A DNA stretch of 64,000 nt from Embleya sp045207655 (lineage in GTDB: Bacteria > Actinomycetota > Actinomycetes > Streptomycetales > Streptomycetaceae): the NCBI RefSeq assembly GCF_045207655.1, contig NZ_CP108785.1:3534001-3598000 (forward strand), written 5' to 3'. This document shows, one piece after another, positions 34,865 through 42,502 of the stretch. The notes under the pieces are model-generated. The model worked only from the letters and a program-made list of their open reading frames with translations, made no database searches and was not told the origin of the DNA. Position 1 is the first letter of the stretch. The number at the start of each line of letters is the position of its first letter. The translations under genes were made by a program, and so were the position numbers.

Positions 34865-35854
34865 ATGTCGCTTTGGGGTCGTTTCACGTCTTCGCGCTTG
34901 CCCACGCCCGTGCTCGTGACCGATGCCGCGCTCGACGATGTCGAGATTCGCGAGATCGGGCAAAACCTCACCCTCGGCGGTGACTTCGTGCCCGCGGCGG
35001 AATTGCTGAGTCGAATAGGACCGGACTGGGCGCGGCGCGCGGTCGCGGTGACCGCGCTGGGCGAGGTCGCCGCCGCGCGGCCCGAGTGGCTGCGGACGTG
35101 GCGGGCGGAGCAACCCGAGTCGGCGGACCGGCTGGTGGTCACGGCCGCGGCGATGGTGCGCACGGCCTGGGACGCACGCGGTGCGGCGCGAGCCAGTCTC
35201 ACCAGTGGCCAACGGTTCGCCGACTTCCGGGAATTGCTGATCGAGGCGGACCGCGCGTGCCTGCTCGCGACCGAGGCCGCCCGGGACGATCCCACCCCAT
35301 GGGTGTCCTGGCTGCGCGTGTGCCGTGGACTCGGCGTTCCCCGGGACGTGTTCGAGGCCCGCTGGCAGGCGCTGTGCGAGCGCGACCCGCAACACCGCGC
35401 GGGGCACGACGCGGCATTGCAGTACCTGTGCGAGAAATGGCACGGATCGCACGACGACATGTACGCCTTCGCCCGCAAGGCCGCGGCCGAGGCGCCGGAA
35501 GGCTCACCGCTGGTGGTGTTGGTCGTCGAGGCGCACATCGAGTACGCGCTGCGGATGAATTGGACCGGCGACACCGAGGACACCGCCTTCTGGCTCGCCG
35601 CCGCACAGCAGACGGACCTGGACACGGCCCTGGACCGCTACCCCGTCGACGCCTCGCCGCGCCATCCGAGCGCCCTGTCCGACCACAGCGCGCTCGCCTA
35701 CGCCCTGGACAAGGCCCAACGCTGGGCCGAACTGGGCGTGCGCTTCGAGGCAACCGCCCATCAGGGCTCGCACCTGCCATGGGCCTACGGCGGAGGCCGC
35801 GTCTACTTCGAACAGGCCCACGCCCGCGCGATGCGCGCGCGCCCACGCGGCTAG
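34865..35854 (+). CDS. Conserved hypothetical protein, helical-repeat-like
   Basis: A 329-aa soluble protein starting MSLWGRFTSSRLPTPVL. It is rich in Ala and Trp, and its alpha-helical pattern suggests tetratricopeptide-like repeats (for example SWLRVCRGLGVPRDVFEARWQAL, HDAALQYLCEKWHGSHDDMYAFARKAA). There is no signal peptide or membrane segment. I do not recognise a named family, although proteins with this look are common in streptomycetes. It is 152 nt downstream of the nuclease gene and is followed by a strong terminator. Confidence 0.7.
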   Translation: MSLWGRFTSSRLPTPVLVTDAALDDVEIREIGQNLTLGGDFVPAAELLSRIGPDWARRAVAVTALGEVAAARPEWLRTWRAEQPESADRLVVTAAAMVRTAWDARGAARASLTSGQRFADFRELLIEADRACLLATEAARDDPTPWVSWLRVCRGLGVPRDVFEARWQALCERDPQHRAGHDAALQYLCEKWHGSHDDMYAFARKAAAEAPEGSPLVVLVVEAHIEYALRMNWTGDTEDTAFWLAAAQQTDLDTALDRYPVDASPRHPSALSDHSALAYALDKAQRWAELGVRFEATAHQGSHLPWAYGGGRVYFEQAHARAMRARPRG

Positions 35855-35916
35855 AACCGGGGATCTCGGGTTTGCCTGGCTCCGCGGGATGATGCGTGCC
35901 CGACGGGGACGGTCGT

Positions 35917-35950
35917 CGACCGCCGCCCCGCGATCGCGGGGCGGCGGTCG
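35917..35950. terminator. Perfect 34-bp palindrome, bidirectional terminator
   Basis: The sequence is fully self-complementary (17-bp arms centred on GATC) and lies between convergent genes ending at 35854 and 35979. Confidence 0.88.
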
Positions 35951-35978
35951 GTGCACTCGGCGGAGTGCGAGGGGTTGG

Positions 35979-36902
35979 TCAGGTGGTCGCCGGGCGGCGG
36001 CGACGGATCACGAAGGTGCCGACGCCGAGGACGAGTACGCCGGCGGCGCTTGCCGGGAGGGCGAGGTCCGAGGCGGAGTAGCCGTCCTCGTGTGCGGCCG
36101 GAGCCGAGACGGGGTTCGAGGTGAAGCCGCCGATCTTGCCGGACCGTTGGTAGTCCGAACCGGGGAGCTTGTCCGCGTACCGGTCGTGCACGAGTCGGCG
36201 GTAGGCGGCCACGGTGACACCGTTTTCGCCGACCGAGTCCCGCGCGGCCGGGTTCAGGGGCAATACGCGGCCGTCGCGCACGTGGTACCACGCGGCGATC
36301 TGGGGTTCGGTGAACACCGTGTCTCCGCCCGCCCGGCGGGAGTAGCCGATCTCGTCGGTGCCGGAGAGCACGTTGCTCACCCGCCACTCGTGCGTGGCGC
36401 GATCGCGGACCGTCCACACCGTCGCCTCGACTCCGGCGGCCGAGCGGGCCTCGGTCGCCAGACAGGCGAAGTCGGCCACCGGGGCCGACGTCTTCCCCCG
36501 GACGAAGTCCGCGCCGAGCGAGTACACCGGGACCGGGTCGCCGACGAGGCGCGGGGCCTGCGCGGCGGCGGCCTCCGGGGCGACCCGCGACTGCACCACC
36601 CCGCCCGAGGGGGCCGCGGTGCGCTGGTCGAGGTGGACGAAGAACGCGGCCAGCCGGTTCGTGGTCGCCGGTGTGCTCAACGTCTGCCGGGCCAGAACTC
36701 GGTCGGCGTCGGTCGGTGCGTCGGCGACGACCGCCGCGCCGCCGTCGGCGGCCGACGCACTCCCCACGATCGGGGTCAGGAACAACACCGTGCCGATGCC
36801 GACGGCGGCGAGCGCGCCACCGCGACGGCGCGTGCGGGAGCGCACGGGAGCAGAGCCGAGGACGGAACTCGCCTCGCGCGGCCTGCGGTTGTCGTCGGTC
36901 AT
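35979..36902 (-). CDS. Membrane-anchored extracellular protein, partner of papain-like protease
   Basis: A 307-aa protein. An Arg-rich N-terminus (RSRTRRRGG) leads into a signal or anchor segment (ALAAVGIGTVLFLTPIVGSASA, cleavage near residue 51). An extracellular region of about 220 aa follows, then LALPASAAGVLVLGVGTFVI and a RRRR tail. The C-terminus has the form of a cell-wall sorting signal, but LPASA is not a canonical LPxTG or LAxTG motif. The family is unknown. It starts 5 nt after the stop of the secreted protease gene, so the two are cotranscribed and probably work together outside the cell. Confidence 0.72.
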   Translation of the reverse strand: MTDDNRRPREASSVLGSAPVRSRTRRRGGALAAVGIGTVLFLTPIVGSASAADGGAAVVADAPTDADRVLARQTLSTPATTNRLAAFFVHLDQRTAAPSGGVVQSRVAPEAAAAQAPRLVGDPVPVYSLGADFVRGKTSAPVADFACLATEARSAAGVEATVWTVRDRATHEWRVSNVLSGTDEIGYSRRAGGDTVFTEPQIAAWYHVRDGRVLPLNPAARDSVGENGVTVAAYRRLVHDRYADKLPGSDYQRSGKIGGFTSNPVSAPAAHEDGYSASDLALPASAAGVLVLGVGTFVIRRRRPATT

Positions 36903-36907
36903 CGCGC

Positions 36908-37588
36908 TCACGCCTCTCCGTACACGGACTCGGCCCACTGGAATTGGTGGTTGGAGACGTAGGAGTCGTAGTCCATCTCGCCGTAACGCGGGCTGCTCGG
37001 CCACGGGTCCGCGTACATCACCGTGCCGTTGTCCGTGTCGTAGCCGTACAGGACGTTGGCGTGGCCGCCGCCCCAGGTCCAGTAGATGCCGACCACGATC
37101 GGCGAGTCGGCGTCGATCGAGGAGGCCACCGTGGCCAGGGGCAACGTCCCGGCGAGCCGACCGCGGCTCATCCCCAGAGCGGCCCACGCCCTTTGGATGT
37201 CGGTGAGTTCGGCGGGCCGGTTGGGACACGGGTAGCCGGCGGGCAACCCACGGGCGTAGTCGCAGAAGTTGTTCTGACTGGTGCTCCGGCCGCGACCGAG
37301 GTAGCGGGCCACGGACAGGCCGGTGGCGGCCCAGCACCACTGGTTCTGTACCTGGGTCAGCTCGGTGAAGGGCAACTGTGCCGAGCCGTAGGCGGTGTGC
37401 GAGTCCGCCGGGGCGCTCAGGGGCGCGGCGACGGAGGGCTTCGCGGGGGTCGCCGACGCGGTACCGGCCGGCGCCGCCGCGAGGCACACCGCGGCGGTCA
37501 GGCCCGCGCAGACGGCCCGCCAACGCCGAGGTGGGGAGGCGGATACGGCCTCGGTGCTCCGGGACGTACCGCGATTCCGCGGAATCAT
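36908..37588 (-). CDS. Secreted papain-like cysteine protease (C39/C70-like)
   Basis: A 226-aa precursor with a signal peptide (MIPRNRG..., hydrophobic VCAGLTAAVCLAAAPAGTASA, about residues 27-47). The catalytic Cys lies in QVQNQWCWAATG, the hallmark of the papain-like fold group that includes AvrRpt2 (C70) and C39-like peptidases. The His is in GGGHANVLYGYD, and the following Asp/Asn is in MYADPWP. One extra Cys pair (NFCDYA, YPCPNR) could form a disulfide. The ATG at 37588 has GAAGGAG upstream. Its substrate may be the product of the next gene or a host/competitor protein. Confidence 0.82.
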   Translation of the reverse strand: MIPRNRGTSRSTEAVSASPPRRWRAVCAGLTAAVCLAAAPAGTASATPAKPSVAAPLSAPADSHTAYGSAQLPFTELTQVQNQWCWAATGLSVARYLGRGRSTSQNNFCDYARGLPAGYPCPNRPAELTDIQRAWAALGMSRGRLAGTLPLATVASSIDADSPIVVGIYWTWGGGHANVLYGYDTDNGTVMYADPWPSSPRYGEMDYDSYVSNHQFQWAESVYGEA

Positions 37589-37815
37589 CGGGTCTCCTTC
37601 TCGCCCGGCATGCGGGACACCGGGCGGAGATCGAGGGGGACGCGACCGGCGAGGGCACACCGCGCGTGGAACGGGACACGCGGTGTCGGACAACCGGGAC
37701 GGCGGAACGGGCGACATGGCGGGCGCACGCACCGACGTCCGGGATGTCGAGGAAGACCCTCACCGGTCGGCGGAGGAGGAACACCCGCAACGCTGATCCA
37801 CAGCGGGTGCGGCCC

Positions 37816-37846
37816 GGAACCCCCCGACCCGAAAGCAGGGGGTTCC
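37816..37846 (-). terminator. Stem-loop terminator after the LuxR/ATPase gene
   Basis: Perfect 9-bp arms (37816-37824 and 37838-37846) with a 13-nt loop, 39 nt past the stop of the LuxR/ATPase gene on the minus strand. Confidence 0.7.
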
Positions 37847-37884
37847 CCCGTGTCCCCCTCGGTGGTGACCCTCGCCGGGGTGGT

Positions 37885-39606
37885 TCAGGGCGTGACGCGC
37901 AGTGCCGGCAGGTGCTTCGGCGTGCCCCGGCCGGTCGAGTCCGGCTCCTCGGAGGGGGCGAGGGAGAGCCTGATCAGTTCCGCGCGGGAGCGGATGCCGA
38001 GTTTGCGATACACCCGGGTCAGTGTCGACTCGACCGTCTTGGCGGACAGGAACAGGCGGCCGGCGATCTCGCGGTTGGTCGCGCCGTCGCCGACCAACTC
38101 CGCGACGCGGTGCTCGGCGGGGGTCAGCGCCCGCGACGGTGTGTGGAGCGGGCCGTCTGCCGACTCCGGATCGTCCACCCGGGTGAGCCGGGCGAGTTCG
38201 AAGTCGGCCGCCGCGTACGCGTGCCCGGCGCCGTCGAGGCAACGTTCGCAGCGGCGGTCGGCGTGTTCGTCGGGGGTCCGGGCGACGGCCAGCCGGGCCA
38301 GGGCCGCGGCGTCCTCGGGCATGCCGCGTCGACGGGCCTGTTCGGCGGCGGACATCAAGGTCGCCGCGACCCGTTCGTTCGGCCCGGGCGCGGCCGGCGC
38401 CAGGCGCCGGGCCCGATCGATCGGCTCACCCGACAACGCGGCGAGCGCCGCGTGCGCGGCCCGACGCTGCTCCGGCGAGCCGTCCGCGTACAGCGCGGCG
38501 GCGAACAGCGGCTGGGTGAACCGGAGTCGGCCGTCGTCCCGGTGGGGGTCGAGGATGCCGGCGGAGGTCGCGTCGGCGAGGGTACGCCGGACCAGGTCCT
38601 CGGCCGCCCGATCCGCGGCGGCGACCCGCGCGTCGCGGGCGTCGTAGGAGAGCCCGACGGCGATGCGCAGCAGCCCGACCGTGGGGCGGGCGGCGGCGCC
38701 GGCGAGCAGGAGCAGCCGGCGGGCCTCGGGAGCCAGGCCCTCCAGCCGGGCGATCAGCAGCCGGCGCAGCCGATCGGGCACCGGCAACGGCTGGTCGCGG
38801 TCCGGGAATCGGGCCGACCTGCGTACCGCTCCGGCGAGTTCGAGCGCGTACATCGGGTTGCCGGCGCTCGCCTCGTACACCTGCCTGCTCAGCCAGTGCG
38901 GCAGGGACCGGTCGGGGGGTCGATCCGGGTCGTGGTCGTCGTCGAGATCGTGGTCGATGTCGTGGTGGGCCAGGAGGTCGCGGGTCTCCGACAGGCCGAG
39001 CGGCGGGAGTTCGAGTTCGGAGGGTGTGCCGGGGCAGAACCGCGTCCCGTGGATCGGGCCGGCGGGTGGGTCGGTGGTCTCGGCGACGATTACGCGTACC
39101 CGGGTCGGATCCAGGCGTCGGGCGGCGAACGCGAGCACTTCGGCGCCGGCCGCGTCCATCCACTGCGCACCGTCGATCGCGACGTGGACCGGAGTGGCGG
39201 CGGACAACGCGCGCAACACGGCGAGCACGCCCAGCCGCAACGCGAGCGGGTCGGGGCCGTCGGGCCCGGGCGGTTCGCGGCACAACACGATGCGAACCGC
39301 GGACCGTTGCGGACAGGGCAATGCCTCGATCACCCCGTCCGCGACCGAATCCAGCAGGTCGGCGAGCGAGGAGAAGGCCAACTCCGCTTCGGCGGACGTC
39401 GGTTCAGTGTGGAGTATGGGGATGCCACGGGCGGCGGTGGGGAGCAGCGAACGCAGCACGAACGTCTTCCCGATGCCGGCCGGCCCGTGCAGGACGACAC
39501 CGCCCTGGGCGAGTCGGCGGCGGGCCAGCACCAGCAGATCGTGCCGCGTGGGATCGGTGTGCGCCAAGAGCCGTCCTCCCCATGCCGAATCCGGATGCGG
39601 GTCCAC
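37885..39606 (-). CDS. LuxR family regulator with AAA-type ATPase domain (LAL-like, short)
   Basis: A 573-aa regulator. The Walker A loop is HGPAGIGKTFVLRSLL (about residues 40-55), and the Walker B-like segment is VHVAIDGAQWMD. The ATPase core is followed by helical repeats. The C-terminal LuxR helix-turn-helix is LTPAEHRVAELVGDGATNREIAGRLFLSAKTVESTLTRVYRKLGI. Typical LAL regulators are about 900 aa; here the repeat region is much shorter (VARTPDEHADRRCERCLDGAGHAYAAADF leads directly to the HTH linker). GTG at 39606 is the likely start. Its targets are unknown. Confidence 0.88.
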   Translation of the reverse strand: MDPHPDSAWGGRLLAHTDPTRHDLLVLARRRLAQGGVVLHGPAGIGKTFVLRSLLPTAARGIPILHTEPTSAEAELAFSSLADLLDSVADGVIEALPCPQRSAVRIVLCREPPGPDGPDPLALRLGVLAVLRALSAATPVHVAIDGAQWMDAAGAEVLAFAARRLDPTRVRVIVAETTDPPAGPIHGTRFCPGTPSELELPPLGLSETRDLLAHHDIDHDLDDDHDPDRPPDRSLPHWLSRQVYEASAGNPMYALELAGAVRRSARFPDRDQPLPVPDRLRRLLIARLEGLAPEARRLLLLAGAAARPTVGLLRIAVGLSYDARDARVAAADRAAEDLVRRTLADATSAGILDPHRDDGRLRFTQPLFAAALYADGSPEQRRAAHAALAALSGEPIDRARRLAPAAPGPNERVAATLMSAAEQARRRGMPEDAAALARLAVARTPDEHADRRCERCLDGAGHAYAAADFELARLTRVDDPESADGPLHTPSRALTPAEHRVAELVGDGATNREIAGRLFLSAKTVESTLTRVYRKLGIRSRAELIRLSLAPSEEPDSTGRGTPKHLPALRVTP

Positions 39607-40097
39607 CGAGTCTACGCGGGGCCGATGCAGGTCTCACCGATGACGGCCGAAGAGCGAGGCGAGAGGCGGGAGTTCGCGCGATCGGCTCGATGCGGCACCC
39701 CAACCGGCTCGGCAACGGTGGTCCGGATCGAGCCGGTTCGCGCACGACGGCCCGCGCCGGTTCCGCGCTGGTCCCCGTGCCGGCTCCCGCGCACCCGCCG
39801 GCGCGTACCGACCGTCGTGCCGGCTGCCGCGCACCCGCCGGCCCGTACCGGCCCCGGCGCCGGCTGCCCCACCCCGCCGCCGGCCGGCCCCGCCTCCCAC
39901 CCCCCGCGCCGGCCGCCCCGCGCCCGCCACCCCATGCCCGCTACCCCACGTCGGCCGCCCCGCCTCCGCCGGCGCCGCCTCGGCATCGGCGTCGTCTCCG
40001 CGCATGGCATGTGCAATCCATGGGTTGCGTCTCGTGCGGCAATGTGCAACTCTGGGGTTGCATTGCATGATGGTGATCGACGATGGAGGAGTACCCC
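39607..40097. other. Intergenic region with C-rich repeats and an SRPBCC-ArsR promoter
   Basis: The first 370 nt are C-rich and noncoding, with a 40-nt unit (GTGCCGGCT...CGTACCG) repeated about 2.5 times from 39777. The last 90 nt are relatively AT-rich and contain the dyads at 40012-40062 that precede the SRPBCC gene. Confidence 0.55.
40012..40062 (+). promoter_or_regulatory. Two GCAA/TTGC dyads, likely ArsR operator
   Basis: TGCAA-N7-GTTGC (40012-40028) and TGCAAC-N6-GTTGCA (40045-40062, perfect 6-bp arms) are 33 nt apart, about three helical turns, and end 35 nt before the SRPBCC start. The downstream gene pair encodes an ArsR-type repressor, so autoregulation is the simplest reading. Confidence 0.6.
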
Positions 40098-40544
40098 ATG
40101 AGCGAGGACCGGATCGAGCGCGAGACCCTGATCGAGGCCTCCCTGGAGCGGGTCTGGGCGCTGGTGGCCGAGCCCGGGTTCTGGGTGGCGGACAAGGCGA
40201 GTCTGCCCGGGACCGTGGCCAGGGAGGGCGAGTCGATGGTGGCGAAGAACTCCGAGTACGGCGACTTCCCGGTGCGGGTGGAGAAGGTCCGGCCGCCGAC
40301 GTATCTGGCGTACCGGTGGGCCAGTGCCTTTCCCGGCGAGGAATTGCGCGAGGACAACAGCACCCTCGTGGAGTTCACCCTGAGCACGGAGGGCGACAAG
40401 ACGCGGCTGCGCGTGGTCGAGAGCGGGTTCGCGTCCCTGGGTGGTTCCGAGGAACTGCGGGGCAAGGCGCTGCGGGACAACAGCGACGGCTGGCCCCAGG
40501 AACTCGACGCCCTCAAGTCGCGCGCCGAACAGCCATCCGCGTGA
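40098..40544 (+). CDS. SRPBCC (AHSA1-like) domain protein
   Basis: A 148-aa START-like protein. It begins SEDRIERETLIEASLERVWALVAEPGFW, the typical first strand and helix of AHSA1 proteins, and contains RPPTYLAYRWASAF and STLVEFTLSTEGDKTRLRVVESGF. The cavity of this fold binds hydrophobic ligands, and actinomycetes often pair such proteins with an ArsR repressor. The ATG at 40098 has GGAGGA upstream, and its stop overlaps the ArsR GTG by 4 nt. Confidence 0.9.
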   Translation: MSEDRIERETLIEASLERVWALVAEPGFWVADKASLPGTVAREGESMVAKNSEYGDFPVRVEKVRPPTYLAYRWASAFPGEELREDNSTLVEFTLSTEGDKTRLRVVESGFASLGGSEELRGKALRDNSDGWPQELDALKSRAEQPSA

Positions 40545-40894
40545 CCGAGGAAAGCCACGGCGGCGACCGGGCGGTGGACAGCGTCCTGGCCGCGCTGGCC
40601 GATCCGACGCGCCGCCTGTTGCTCGACCTGCTCGCGGCGCGGGGTGAGGCCACCGCGACCACGCTCGCCGAACGACTGCCCGTCTCGCGGCAGGCGGTGG
40701 TCAAGCACTTGGCCGTGCTGGACGCGGCCGGGCTGGTCTCCGGCGGCCGAGTGGGCCGCGAGGTGCGGTACACGGTGCGGCCCGAGGCGTTGGACGCGAC
40801 GGCGCGCTGGATGGCCTCGCTCGCGGCCGACTGGGATCTGCGCCTGGCGACCATCAAGCGGATCGCCGAGGCGGCGGAACGGGACGAGGGATAG
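40541..40894 (+). CDS. ArsR family transcriptional regulator
   Basis: A 117-aa winged-helix repressor: ALADPTRRLLLDLLAARGEATATTLAERLPVSRQAVVKHLAVLDAAGLV, then GRVGREVRYTVRPEAL. There is no Cys-based metal site, so it belongs to the metal-independent ArsR group commonly encoded with SRPBCC proteins. Translation is coupled by a GTGA overlap. It probably represses its own operon from the dyads at 40012-40062. Confidence 0.92.
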   Translation: MTEESHGGDRAVDSVLAALADPTRRLLLDLLAARGEATATTLAERLPVSRQAVVKHLAVLDAAGLVSGGRVGREVRYTVRPEALDATARWMASLAADWDLRLATIKRIAEAAERDEG

Positions 40895-40913
40895 CCCGTC
40901 CCCGCACGCGACG

Positions 40914-40960
40914 TCGGCGGCGGCATTGTCCACCACGGGGGCGGACAATGCCGCCGCCGA
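40914..40960. terminator. Bidirectional stem-loop terminator
   Basis: A perfect 18-bp stem (40914-40931 with 40943-40960) and an 11-nt loop, between the convergent ArsR gene and the quinoprotein maturation operon. Confidence 0.9.
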
Positions 40961-41065
40961 TGTGCTGTGCCGTGTCGCTTGTTCGGCATCGTGCGCGTCC
41001 GGCTTCCAGCGGTGCGGTGCGTGTGGTGCGGTGTGTGTGGTGACCCGGATGCGGGATCGACGTCG

Positions 41066-42502
41066 TCAGTCGAACTGTAGGAGCCCCTTGCGGTACAGCC
41101 AGGCGGCGACCGCGCGGGCGTGGTCGCTCGGGAGGTGTCGGCTCCAGGTCCGGACGACGTCCGCCAGGCAGCCCCGGTCCGGGCCGGACAGGACGTCGAG
41201 CAGCGGGGCGAGTTCGACGTCGCGCACGTAGACCGCCGGACGCGGCAGGTCGGGGTGGACCAGCGCGCGACGATTCTCCACCCGATCGCCGACCACGCAC
41301 GGCGTGTCCACCAGCGTGGCGTCCGGGCTCAACCGGACCCGGCGGGGGAGGAGTTCGACCAGGTCGGGGCCGGATCGCGGGGCCGGGATCGAGTCCGTGG
41401 GGCGCGCACGGCGCTGCCAGAACGGGCGGTCGCGATGCGTGCGGTGGTCGTGGTAGTGGTTGGCCGCCCAGGTGGCGTGCCGGTCCACGGCGCGCTGCTG
41501 GTTGTCCCGGTAGAACGCGAGCGCCGCCGCGCGATCGCCGTCTGCGGACAACAGGGTGTGCACGGTGACGGCGCCGGCCATCGCGGTCTGCACCGCGGTG
41601 TCCACACCGCAGGAGGACAGCGGATCGATCGCGAAGGCGGCCTCGCCGAGCCTGATCAGGTCCTCGGCGACCGGCAGCGGATCGGCGTAGCTGCCCGCGT
41701 CGCACACCGCGACCCCGTCGGTGAGGCGGGCGTCCGCGAGGTGTGCCGCCAGGGTCGACGCGGCCAGCAGGTCGCGGTAGAAGCGGCCCAGCCCGGCCCG
41801 CCGCACCGCGCGTCGGCGCAGCAGGTCGGGGTCGATGAAGGCCATCGCGCGGAACGTGCCGTCGGGCAGCGGCGCGCCCCAGAACCAGCCGTCGGGTCCG
41901 GCCTCCACGCGTGGGTGCGGGTCGACCGGCGGTGCCGCCCGCCAGGTGGCGTGCAGCGCCAGGGTGCGGGCACCGGTGGGCACCTTGCGCCCACCCGACG
42001 CGGAGGCGCGGCCGCCGGCGTCGACCACGAACCGGGCCCGAACGCGTTCGGCGCGGCGTCCCGGCAGTCCGGCGTCGGTGAGCGGGATCTCCCACCCCGG
42101 CGCGGTCCGCCTGGGTCGGCCGGCCCGGGCGGGTTGCAACACGCGCGCGCCGGCGGTCCGGGCCGCGTCCAGCAGCAGGTGGTCGAAGTGCCCCCGGTCG
42201 ACCGTCAGTCCGGGTGCGTCGGGCCGCAGCAGGACCCGGTTCTCCCGCGCGTCGATCCAGCGCACCCGGGCCTCGAGGGGCTGCGGGAAACCTGCCGCCT
42301 CGACCGCGTCGCGCAGTCCGAGGGCGTCGAGCAGCGGCCACACGGCGGGGGTGAGCGCCTCGCCCACGTGCGGGCGCGGGAACACGTCGCGCTCGACGAC
42401 CAGGACGTCGTGGCCGAGTTCGGCCAGCCGCTTGGCACACACCGCTCCCGCCGGCCCGCCGCCCACGACGCAGACCTCGGTGTCGAGGGTGGCGTCGTTC
42501 AC
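41066..42502 (-). CDS. FAD-dependent oxidoreductase, LodB/QhpG-like quinoprotein maturase
   Basis: A 478-aa flavoprotein of the halogenase/monooxygenase (GR2) fold. The FAD site is CVVGGGPAGAVCAKRLAELG (residues about 11-30) plus ERDVFPRPHVGEAL, which matches the RxHVGE loop of this group. The second FAD region reads FAIDPLSSCGVDTAV (about residues 288-302). Related LodB, GoxB and QhpG enzymes hydroxylate a tryptophan of a target protein during cysteine tryptophylquinone formation. Its GTG start overlaps the radical SAM stop codon (GTGA), so it is the last gene of the coupled operon. A small-molecule hydroxylase or halogenase is the alternative; the halogenase Trp motif is not evident. Confidence 0.72.
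   Translation of the reverse strand: MNDATLDTEVCVVGGGPAGAVCAKRLAELGHDVLVVERDVFPRPHVGEALTPAVWPLLDALGLRDAVEAAGFPQPLEARVRWIDARENRVLLRPDAPGLTVDRGHFDHLLLDAARTAGARVLQPARAGRPRRTAPGWEIPLTDAGLPGRRAERVRARFVVDAGGRASASGGRKVPTGARTLALHATWRAAPPVDPHPRVEAGPDGWFWGAPLPDGTFRAMAFIDPDLLRRRAVRRAGLGRFYRDLLAASTLAAHLADARLTDGVAVCDAGSYADPLPVAEDLIRLGEAAFAIDPLSSCGVDTAVQTAMAGAVTVHTLLSADGDRAAALAFYRDNQQRAVDRHATWAANHYHDHRTHRDRPFWQRRARPTDSIPAPRSGPDLVELLPRRVRLSPDATLVDTPCVVGDRVENRRALVHPDLPRPAVYVRDVELAPLLDVLSGPDRGCLADVVRTWSRHLPSDHARAVAAWLYRKGLLQFD

Noticed and set aside
41066..42502. Tryptophan halogenase
   Set aside because: The FAD fold and the RxHVGE loop are shared, but the halogenase Trp-x-Trp-x-Ile motif is not evident, and coupling to QhpD-like and LodA-like genes favours a maturation role.
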